A DNA stretch of 64,000 bases, from positions 35,393,807 to 35,457,806 of the forward strand of contig NC_087065.1 of the NCBI RefSeq assembly GCF_963678635.1, given 5' to 3'. Under the pieces are notes generated by a model that was given only the letters and a program-made list of their open reading frames with translations, ran no database searches and had not been told where the DNA came from. This DNA comes from Symsagittifera roscoffensis (Eukaryota; Xenacoelomorpha; Acoela; Convolutidae). Positions 22,701-34,700 of this stretch are shown piece by piece; within the stretch, counting starts at the first letter, position 1; every line of letters begins with the position of its first letter. The translations under genes and the position numbers were made by a program.

Positions 22701-25700
22701 GAATTGTATAGGTTAAAAGAAGCTCGTTTTTGAACCAGATGGTTTTTAAGGTCTCTTGAGAAAATGGGTAGGGTAGATTCAAAGCTTAAGATATTCAGTT
22801 TTATAAGTTCCTTTGCTGTAGGGACAGCTTTGATGAAGAATTTGTTGTCAGATTCGAATCGTCTTGTAGGTTTAAATGCAAACTGATTTGTACTAGCAGA
22901 ACGAGTAGAGCTTGTGGACTTAATCAATTCCAGTTCAACCGTGATGTCGATTTTTTTTGTGCCAAATTTTCCATAACAAATTGACATCAGAACGAATAAG
23001 TTCCTAGCAATCTGTAGGCATTTGTCATAGTCATTCGAATTTGACACCCACTTAAGAACGCGTTTTTGAAAACTTTCAAGGCGAAGGCTGTTTACTGAAT
23101 GTGACCATGCAATGGAGGTAAAAAGTAACACGGATAGAATTAATGATCGATCGAGTAAAAGTTTACGTAGCTGTTTAACTTGAAAAGGCACATTTCTCCG
23201 TAGAACGTTGAAGGTTTTGTTGCTTTTGGCAAGTTTGAGGTCAATATGCGAATTGCAAATGAGTTTGTTGTTGATAATCAGGCCCAAATCTTTAATATCC
23301 TCGACAAATTCTAATGAAACGCTTACCATTGTAAAATTGTATTGTGGATAGCCAAAACTCAAAAGCTTGGTTTTTGAGAATGAAACGAAAGTCCATTTAT
23401 TTTTGCCCATTCAGAAAGTGTGTCAATATCACGTTGAATGTTTTCAGGCGATGAACTTGATTGTAGTTTTAAGTCATCGCAAAAGAAAAAATAAACACTA
23501 TGAACAACTTCATCAGGAAGATCATCAATAAATAACAAAAAGAAAAGAGGACCCAAAACGCTACGCTGAGGGACACCAGAAGTAACATCTATAACGTTGG
23601 ATAGGGATTTTTTTTAACTTAACGCATTGATGTCTGTCATTAAAATAAGATATAAACAGATTAATGAAATCTGAGCCAAGGGTACAGAGTAAATGATGGG
23701 GCACTGAATCAAATGCCTTTTGTGGGTCGAAATAGATAGATAAACATGGAAGGTTGTTATCAAGGTTGGCATTATTAAGATCCAAATAATTTATTATCTG
23801 CGATACAGTACATTTCATGAGTCCATGTTGCTGTGGTTTAATGATCTTCATAGCTTTACGATAAATGTAATCAAACAAAATGCGCTCAAAAATAAGCAAA
23901 AATTTTGGTAAGATACTGATTGGTCGATAGTTTGTGATATCACTTGATGATCCTGACTTGTAAAAGGGTGTAACATGTGATAGTTTCCATTCAGATGGCC
24001 AGAAACAGCTAGAAACGATTGAATTAAACAAAATGCATATAGCTGGGGACAAAATATTGGAGCAATGTTTCATGACAAAAGATGGTAACGCATCAGATCC
24101 CATTGAGCAGCTATCATCACAAGCTTCTAGACGTCTTTTAACATCAGCGTTTGTAATCAAAGCATCTTGCAGGTGGAAGATTTAAAGGGAAGGAAACATA
24201 AAATCAGTGATAACTTTCGGACCAAAGACTGATCCGAAAAACTCGTTAAACAATTGTGCCATGGACTCGTGCGTTGTACCAGTTTTTTCACCAAATTTCT
24301 TGACAGAGGGATATGAAGAGGCTTGGCGTAAGGATCTAAGAGACTGAGAACAATGGTTTGAGTCTTGAGTATTGAAACTTTCTACGTAAATTATTTTATC
24401 AAGCTCCTTCCGTTGAAATTCTTCCCTATTATGTTTCCCTCCCTTGAAATGCTTCCCTCAATAGAGTCAGATAGATCAGAATTTATTCTCATTTGTCTTA
24501 GAGATAAACATAAATTCCACTTTTGTTTAATTTTTCTTTCATTTGAAGCGCGCATAATTATGAGACGCAATGTGGCATTAGTGAGCCTAGACATAGAAGA
24601 GAAAAAAAATAGGGGGAAAATTACAAATTTATTTGAAAGTACTAAATTCGTAAGTAAATTCATAAAATTGTCTGAAAACCTCGATTTCTCGAAAAATTTG
24701 GAGGGTTTGTTTTCTACATAAAAAAGCGGACTCCTAGTTGATAGTTTCATAGCATGCTTGCAATGGGTTCGAATTTTAAGAGGTTTAGTAAATCAACAAC
24801 TTTCGTAGTTTTGTAAAGATAGATTTTAAAACAGTTGGCTCTAAATGAACATTCTTTTTCACACCTTCAGAAACCCGTAAACTTCCATAAAACTAGATTC
24901 AGTGTTGTTTTTCAACTTTTTACGTAAAATTTGTAAAATTTTCATCCATCCTCAGCTAGTTCTGCATAGTACTCCGTTTCTGAGATTGGAGGTCGATTTC
25001 ATTTAATGGCAGAGTTTCTTTTTCGATCAATTCGGATACATTATCTGATAGAATTGTGATCAACTTCAATGTTTTTAAAGAGATATGCATACATCAATTT
25101 CATTGACTGCTTTTGTGCTTTTCGTACTGCTTTTGTAAATTATTTAAAGAATTATCTCGTCAATCGTGATATGCTTTTTTCGGAACACCAGCAATTTGCA
25201 GTGAAAAAAATGATTATTTCTCAATCCACTCAGAAACACGGGTCGGGTAAACACAAATTTTCGGTTTGATTTTCCGATTCACAAATTTGTCGCAATGCTA
25301 TGTTACTGCAGACATTTGTCTTTTTGACCTGTTTTTACTCTATATTAATATAATTTGAAACACTTGTTGACCGATATTGTCAAACTTTGAAAACTAGGCG
25401 AAGTCTTGATCGAAAATTTTTTGATTATTTTAATTTTTATACTTGTAAGACCAATTGGTTTGTAATCGGAATATAGAAACTTTCCTATTTGAAACTTTTA
25501 AAAAATATGACATCACAGATCTAATTTGTGCTTTTTTGTTTTAAACCGAAATGTGTTTTTTTTTGTAATTTATGCTTGTAATTTCACTTTGTTTTGCTTT
25601 TTAGGCTTCAAAGCTTTTAGCTCATTTTATAGCGATTTATTCGCCTCAAATTGTGTCGTGCTTGTGCTTGGGGGTACGCGAATCTTGAAAACTTCGGCTG

Positions 25701-28700
25701 GCTCAAATTTATATGCCTGTCCAGACTTTCTGATAAATTGCCGATTGATGAGTTTTTTTGCTAGCAATTGTCTCTGCATGTTTTCCTCAAGATGAATGTT
25801 ATTCGAGACAGACGTATGAAGTTTTGATATATAGCTTACGATAATTTTTCGATTATTTTCTCTCGGCAAGCTTGCCATGCTATACTTGTGATGTATCGCA
25901 TATAGTTTTGAGGCTCTGCTTAGCCTGTGTCAGTAGCGGATTTAGGAGGGGGCGGACGCCCCCACCCCCTCCTCAGGGATTCGACCCCCTGCCGACACAA
26001 AGGGTCCCCCCTTTGTACTATTTTGAGATATCCATTTTTGGCGTCACCATAAAATTTTTCCAAAGGCGCTTTTGGCGTCAATCTATACATATTTTGAAGG
26101 GGCAGCGAGCGCGCCGAAAAACGCGATTTTACGGTCGAAATTTTCCAAAAAGTGCCTAAAAACGCCTTTTTTCAAAAATTTGCTTGCGGAGCAGAAAATT
26201 TGGTTATATTACGGTCTTTATAATCATTTGGGAGACCTCAGAAAATTTGGTCGACCTAAAAACATGAATAATCTTAGTATTGGTGATTTTTTTGTTTTTT
26301 TTGCTCAGCGTTTTTATTCGAAGAAAAAGTCTTGAACTTTGTTTGCGCAGAAATTTGATTTTTCGCGGTTAGAATTTCGATTTCTTTACAGAAATTCTAT
26401 TCATTTTCTTTGTGAAAAGGACAGCAAACTCCAATATCGAACAGGAAAAGTGTAAGGATCACGAAAAACGTGAGCGACTTCTTATTTCGAAAATGAGTTT
26501 AAAATTTCAGATTTCCCAGCGGAATAAAAATTTTATCTACTAATCAAGTTTTCTCAAATTGGGTTGTTATAACATAAAATGTCCATCATATTTTTTTTTG
26601 AAATTCAAAGAGATTCGAGGCCATATAACTTAATTCTTGTAAATTCGAAAGTTGACGTTTGACTATTTTCGAGTGGCCAAAGTTTAATTTCAGGCTTGGG
26701 TTGTTGTGAATGGGTGTAAATACGAAGGGAGTGGAAGTAACAAGAAAGACGCCAAACAGGTGTGTGCATATGACTACATCAGATCCGAGCACAGCAGTCA
26801 GCTGGCTGAAAGTGTAAGTACCATATATTGTATCGCCTCGCCAGTATTAGTTTTTCATACACACTCAGAGGAGTATTCACTCAATTCCGTTTTGCTTCTC
26901 CGTCTGCTTATATAGTTTTTGGTGTCCAGAGAGAGCAATATGATGAATGGTTGTTGTTTTAGTTGATGAATCTGTACCGCAATCAGAATTCAGGGCAAAA
27001 TACTACGTCGCCAGTTGTAAACACCGCCAGAGATCTCAATCATTTGGCCAACTATTCGCCAGAAACCACTCATTTAGGGCTCAACGAAGGCGAAGAGAAG
27101 ACTGCATATCTCTTTCGGCTGTTTGGCGAGTATAGTTTTTTAAACTTAGAAGTGTCATTAAAAACATGCGATACTTTATTTTTTGTGTCATAATTCGTTT
27201 CTTATTCAGGTAGCAAGTTGGTGTTTTCTGACCCAAAGACAACCAGGACACGTCATGGACAAATAGTGTCCATTAACCTCTTTATCCAAGGCTTGCCAGA
27301 GAGTGGCTTGTTCAAAGGTGAGGGCCCAACTGTGGAAGATGCCCAAGAACATGCTTCAGCATTGGCTATGAGAATGTTGAAGAAGTATCCGAAGATTGTA
27401 CAACAGTTGGAGGAACAGGCTTCAAATAAAGCGGCATCGTATAATTTCGCAACAGATGTGACAGAGGTTGGTACTGAAGATTGTTATCTAGTTACGCTTG
27501 CGATTTATAAACCTTAACACACATTAAACTAAAAGAAAATAAATTTCCGAGTTGATAAGGCTTGATTTATAATACATTCAAATTCAGCGTACTATGAACT
27601 GGAAGTAACGTCCATACCTGGAACTGCGAATATCAAGTTCTCGAATCCGGCATGGACTCAATTTTTATGTAAACAGAAAAGTTTCGTCTTGAAAACTAAG
27701 TTTCGGCATGTTTGTTTTCTTGTTTTTTCTTGTCTGCGTAGTCGCCAGAGCATGTAATTTTCTCGTGATTTGAGAAACGACATGTGATTTGAGAAATTTT
27801 TCAATGTTCACTGTAATGCAATGTCCGTTGGATGCATTCTTGTAAAAAGGGTGCTGGTAATTGAGTTCCAAAAAGTTTTGCTGATTTTTTTTGTGAAAAG
27901 TTTCTCGAAATTTCTAGGAAATTTTTTTGTGCGTTTTTCTTTGCATTTTTTTCAATCACACGAAAGTAACTGATAGAGCTTTGTCAAATCTTGTGAAATC
28001 ATGAAATTAACTGATTGCTCTTTTTACTTTTGCGAGAGCAAGTGTCTTGTAATCGGGAACTAGTCTTTTTTCACTTAACCAACTTTTCTTATGAATCTTA
28101 CTCGATTTTCTTACTTGCGTTTTTTTGAAATTTAACAACTGCTACTTGATCCCACTTGACATATAGGTAATGTGGTGGCTTTTTCAGCCTAAGTTTGTGG
28201 TTTTGAGTCCCGGCCGGACCTTGTTTTTTAAGTATGCATGCATTAAATTTTTTCCCGTAAAAAATCAATTGGTGGACTTTCGCTTGCTTGATCAAGTTAA
28301 TGTCGGCTTAGTTGCCACAACATGGTTTTTTTTGCTGTAAGCCATTTTCATATTTGTTGAAACTGTTGTTCATTGTAGTTTCAGGGGGATGAATTTTTTT
28401 ATACAAAATTAGTTTTTTATCAACTGATGTAGGCTCAAAGGTTTTCGGCTTTGCTTATTACCCTTGCGATAAGCAAGCGTATTGCAATCGGGTACTAGAC
28501 TATTTTTTCTAATTTTGTCTACAGTGCTCATCTGTACTCGTGGTACCTTACTTCGTAATGAATTCAAATTTCTTAGTGTCTCCTGTACACTTAGCGTGGA
28601 GGTAACGAATACGCCTGGGACGCCAAATGGTCTTGGGTTCGTATCTGACTAGGACCTGTTTTTAACGGTAAATATACCGGTTCAAAAAAATATCGGTCCA

Positions 28701-31700
28701 TTTTTTGTCTGCTTATTTTCGTTAGCTTAGTTGCCAGATCTAAGAATCGTTTCAATTTTGCTGTAAACAATTATCACTCTAATTTAAGTGTTTTAGCATT
28801 TTAAAAATCTGGCGGAATCGAAATTTGGTTTAAATACCGCTTGTAATTTTATCGATTTGCCAATTTTTTTTCATTTTTGTCTTTTTTTATCGGGATAATA
28901 AGTTTCGGCTTAATTTATATCGACCTAGTGGCCTCTTATTGCGTCGTCCGGGTATCGAAAAAAGTTTGTGTTCGTGCGTGTGCTCTCAGGGGAAAGGGAC
29001 AATTTTTTTTATAACTTGAATTTGAATTTTGAGTTTGAATTTTATTCGGCACGAAAGGTTTCTGCTCAGGTATTTTCGGCTTTGTTTCCAAATGGTAATT
29101 ATAAAATCAAATTTAATCAACCATTCGACGCATCTGGTAGATGTGACACAGCTATTTGAGACCGCTTTTTCTTTGAAAATTTTTTATTGACAAAAACGAT
29201 TTTTTGAATTTTTAAATTTTTCCGTTTGATTTTAATCAAAGTTGTATCGCAAGTGGTGCGTCGTCTCTGTGTTCTATCTTCAAATGTTTTGCTGGGCGGT
29301 TTTTGCTTAGAATGATTTTTATCGAGACATACGAAAGTTTTGGTAGTCCTAGTCTTTTTTTCTAAAATGTTTTTTAAAAATTGTGTTGTATCGGAGGTGA
29401 TTGGAAGCTCCGCTTTGCCTGTGTTAAAATTTCGGTTTTTATTTGACTTTTTTGCTTTCTTACAATGGGTAAATGTGTTTATATGAATCATAAATGCGTT
29501 AGAGTGCTGTTAGTGGGGTTCGTAAATGATTACAAATTGCTTCAACACAATTAGCAGAATAAATCAACACTGCAATTTTAAGGAATTTTTTGACGTAATA
29601 TTATAGTTTAGCAGCAGCAGGGTCAGAAAAATGGTTTTATTTAAAACAAAATTTTGATGATTTTGAAAAAAAGTAAGTTTCTGAAGAGTATGAAAAATAT
29701 TGCAGCCTTATGGCATAAAATGTTTCGGAAGTGACGCGAAGCTCAGTGATCTTTTCAGTGTTCTTTTTCTAGATCTACTTGTCATGTTTTTCTTGCCTAA
29801 TTTTCCGAGTGTAGCTTCCCCTCCCCGCTTAAGTGTAAAATCAAAATGTGATTTTCTATCATATAAGTCGTTGATGATTTTAAGCTTGTTTTTTTTTTCA
29901 GTAAAATATATGTTCTCGATCAAAATTGATCTTTTTGAAGTTGGTTTTTAAGAGTCGGCGAAATAAAGAAAACAAGCTAACATAAATTGTTCTGGAAAAA
30001 CAAAGAGCTAGAAGGCTTTATATAATTTCAGTTTAAAATTCGAAGTTGTAGTTTGTTTCTGTTTCCTTGAGTTAGTTGACTCTTTTCTAACTGTCTGTTG
30101 GCTTTGATTGGATTTCCCAGTGGAATAAAGAAACCTAAGTATATATGTTTTTAGCTAAATAGGATGGCCTCAAGAAAAAAAAATAAGCCATCAGCAATTC
30201 TTTAAATTCGAATTTCAAAGAAAAATTATATCACGTTACGATTTTTGAATTTCAAGAATTTCTGATTGTTTCTTTTTTCTTAGGGCTATCCTATTGAGCC
30301 AAAAATAGATCATTTGGTTTTTTTTTGTTCCGCTGGGAAATCTTGAGACAGCCAAGACACAGTTCGAAAAGATTCAAATAACGCAAGGAAAGAAACAGCC
30401 TTCAAGCCCTTTGATTTTCAAAAACAGTTTAGGGTTGACATTTTTTTGCATTTCACTACGTTCATCGAAATTTGAGTCCTTTTGAAACTAGAAGTTGATC
30501 AACTTCAAAATTCAAAAAAAATTATCGTGAATATTTTTTCTTAAAAAAAAACAAGCAAAAAATCAAAGACCTGTAGAAGTGAAAACTGGAACAAGGTACT
30601 TTTTTTTTTATTCTGCTGGGTGTTCTGAAAATATAAGTCATTTTTTATACCGAAAATTCTTTTTTGCACCATTTGCACGTTTGTGGTTTGCTACGCCTCA
30701 TAAGAATTTAGAAACTTAAAGATAGCCAACAGGTGGTTGGAAAAGTGTAAGAGAATAAGGAAATAAAAAAACTTGTTTAAAAATTTTAAAAACAATTTCA
30801 AGTTTCGATTTTCAATCAAGTTATTTTGTTTCCTTGCTTTTTTACTCTTTTCCAACTGTCTATTGGCTATCTTTAATTTTTTAAGTTCTTTTGATGCTTA
30901 ACAGTTGACAAACGGGGTTTCATTAAACTGGGTTAATTTGATAAAAAAGTGACAATCATGACATGTTCTCGAAATTCAAATACCTAAAACATGATATATT
31001 TTTTCTTCTGTATATTCTCAAAAAAGAATTGTCGTTTTCAGTGACAATTGGCTTTTTTTCAACTGTCTGTTGCCTAGATTTTTTAATGAAGCTGTCTGAA
31101 AGTTGGTTTACTCTCAGTTTTTTATTTCGGTGGTTTGACTATGATTTGTTAAAAAGTTTATTTGCTTATTCATGTTCCAAATGTATGACGAATTACTCAA
31201 TGTTTCGAAAAGTTTTAGGTTGTTTTTGACCAGTAGATAAAAGGAATGTTGTTAACACTCGGGAGCAACGTAGTGTATTGGTACGAACCTTCTGTTTTTT
31301 TCTAACCTAACGTGCAAATAAATGTGTTCACTTATTTGGTGGCATTTTAGTTATAATCACGATGTGTAGCATTGGAAATTTCATAGCATCTGTTCCCTGC
31401 TTTATTTGTGGCTAGTGTTTGTTAAGTAATAAGCGTCCGTGTTAGTGCGTGAGATTCAGCAAGATTCCGTGTAGATCGAATCTGAGAAGTAGTCGATTTT
31501 TCTTACTAATTCGAGGCTTATTTCTACTTTTTCTTATTGCTTTTCATAAAGCTGCTTTTTGTCGTGTTCATGCTCGTGTTTGCGAAGCGAAGCTTTGCCT
31601 CTTTGTAAAATTTTTGAGTTAAAATCTTCTTGATGGAAAATTTTGTGCTAGATGCACAGCTATTGAGTATTTATGTTACTTCATGGTTTTTGTTTTTGAA

Positions 31701-34700
31701 CTTAATGTCATTTCTGCTATCAGTGATGCAAAATTTTATTTATTCGTTAAGTTGTAGACATGAGATTTGTTGTATGGCTTACATTTTTAGCCGCAACCTG
31801 AACCGGCAAGTGAGGCTGATATTGTAAGTATTCAGTTTTGAGTTGCAAAAATCATATCAACTGTTCTGAGTATTTTCTGTTCTTGTTCGAGACCTGTACT
31901 TATATTATTGTAATGTGTAAATTTGGACTTCAGGAGGCTTATTGGGCTGGTGATCTGAACACTTGTGGGAACCAGACTCTTCTGAAGACTGCAGCACCCC
32001 AATATAAACTAAGCCAGCTGCCTCCTAAAGCTCCAAAAGCGGAGGCTCTTGAGGCAAGACTGAAAGAACCTAACTCGAATCCAGTGATGGTTCTCAATGA
32101 AATTGCTGGACCAGCTGTTCAGTTCTACTTCATAGAAGAAAGGGGAGAGAAGCAGCAGAAAGAGTTTGTGCTTAAGGTATCCGTTAGGTAGCCATCAGGC
32201 TTTCAGTGTTCTATAGATAGCCGTCAGGCATTAAATTATCTTATCGAGTTTTTTTTTGTGATAAAAAGAGTGTTTACGAAATTAAAATCTGTGAGAAACA
32301 TACAAATAAAGCTTAACAAATTTTTATAGCAGCGTATAATTTAGCGAATATAACAATATATATTGGGAAAGAATATTAATCTCAATGAAATCAGTTTAAC
32401 CAAACAGTTTTCCAGCTACGCTGTATCGCAGCTCATATCAGTTGTAGTTATTTTAGCAAGACCAGAAAATCTTTCTGCCCTTGAGTGGTTGAATTGCCCG
32501 GTAGTTGGCCTCTGTTTTCCCGCCCCTCAAGTCTCCTAGGCTTCTCAGTTGGTCCATGTACTTCTTGGAAACCTCTATGGGGTCTCTGAAGACAATGTGG
32601 AGGACCACTTCAGCAAAGGGAGGAGTAGTGAGGGATCCCTGGTAGGCGAAGTACTCCGAAGAACCGTGCGGAACCAGAGATGCAAAGTTGACCGCTGGTA
32701 TTTTTGTGGACCCAGGCTTAATGACTTTGTGAATGTGCTTTCCTATCAGGTCGTCGAAGGTTTTCTGAGCTACCGGTTCGCTTTTGTTGGTCTCCTCCAT
32801 CATGATTCCCCACACGGCTGCTTGGTCTTCGACAGTTTTGTCCTGACCAGGAGCCCACTTGAAGACGAAGTGAGTCTCGCCAGCGTATTTTTCACCGTCA
32901 ATCATGTGCTCGCATCCGTACTCCCCGCTCTCACCCCAGTGGCTGTGGAAGTGATCCAGGATGTACTTTCCCTTGAGGAGACTTCCAGCCAGTTGCCACT
33001 TGCATCCGGCGGCAGGAGAGAGACTCAGAGTGTGTCCGTTGTTAGTCATGGTCCAGTCTGCCGTTGGATCTCCCTCGATGCATCGGAGGTTGAAGTGCGG
33101 CAACAGGGTTTTCTCCGCGTCCTTCTCTCTGATGTCGATCGGTGACTGACGCTCGCCTTTGATAGAAAGTGGGAATTGTTTGGGCCAAGCAAACTGCTCA
33201 CCATGATGCCATGAATCGTCCATGATTGTTTGATTTGAGGTTGTTTTTATTAAAAAAACTGAGTTACTAGTTTTGAGTAGAGATTTTTTGGATTCTGATT
33301 TTTGTGAGATTTGAGCTCAAGATTGGCTGAAGGTTCGGAGGCTGGGGGCGTACAGCAAATGAACTTTGTTTGCACATGGTAGTTTGTGCAAGCTTTCTTA
33401 TTCTTTTCAATCAGGTGTGACTCAATTTTGCTTTGTTTTTGTACGTAGTTGAGTGAAGTTCGCTAGCTTTAATTACTTCAGAGGTATAAAAGCTATGAAA
33501 AGAGCTGGCGTGTCTTAAATAAAATTACAAACGAGACGCCAGGTGCATGTATTTAGAAGCTTAAAAATCACCGAAAGTTCAAAATGGCGTAGAAAAGTTG
33601 CATTGAATATAACATTTTATAATTAAGTATAATTAACTGATATTTTTTCCATTGAAATGCAAAAATGGATATGATTGAAATAGGTGATATTTTTTTGAGA
33701 TTGTCTGGCGAGGTCGTTGATGAAGATTTTGCCAAATTTTGTTAGTTTGTATCCAATTTAGTAAACTTAACAGTCATAAAAATATCCAATTTTCATTTAG
33801 CAATTAAATCATAATTATCAACTTTTTAATTTTAATCTAAAATTTGTTAGGAATTTGCATGATGGCTGAGCTAAAAAAAAAGTGTGATTTATATTCGTAG
33901 TATTTAATATATAGCCTATCTACAATTGATTATAGTTCTTTTCCTAGTCAGCTCTGGTCTAGACTATGAGCCTGTCAAATATCACTTTTTCACATTAAAT
34001 TACTCCACCTCATGGCGCAAGGAAATGGAGTTAATTTAAAAAAACAAGCCGACGCAATGATTTTGGTAGATTTTGAAGCTATTTATCCGGGGAATGATTT
34101 ACCAGATAGCTTCTAATTTATTGGCTGGTTTTGTAAAGTGGGAATGTTTTACGTGGGTGGATGAAAAAGTGAGTTTGGCTGGTTTAAAGTGTCGGCCCGA
34201 TTGACTAGGCCCTGTTCAATGGGGAGGAGCACTTCGCCACTGGACGCAGCAAGAAGGATGCTAAGTTCAAGGCGGCCTGTGCCATTCTGCAGAAGCACTT
34301 TGGAGTCATGAACCCGGCCAATGTGTCCAACACCAGTGTCGTGGGGGATGAGGCGCCTAATGGGGATACGAATGCAATCACACACGTAAGAAGTGATTCA
34401 GATGCATACTTGTCAACTGGTCCGAATGTAAGAGGGACCAAACGCTTGCAATTGATGCTAACGGGCTGTGGAAGTGCGTTCACTTTCTTACAACCTGTTA
34501 AAGATGAAGTTTTAGTATATGCTCAGCTCATCTTTTTACAGAACAGAAATATGAAATAGTCGACTAACCTGTTTTCGGTGTCTCCACCACTCACTTTTGG
34601 ATAATACTCTGAAAATTTAAGGAAATGGCTTGGAAAGTTACAGGCTTTTTGATGTTGTTTAGTTTGAGTTTGCGAACCAGATGCAGAAGTTGGTGAAGGA

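Noticed and set aside
24365-24750. 118-119-aa ORFs on both strands beside the LINE
   Set aside because: They overlap each other, are AT-biased and lack any family motif; they lie in an ADAR intron.
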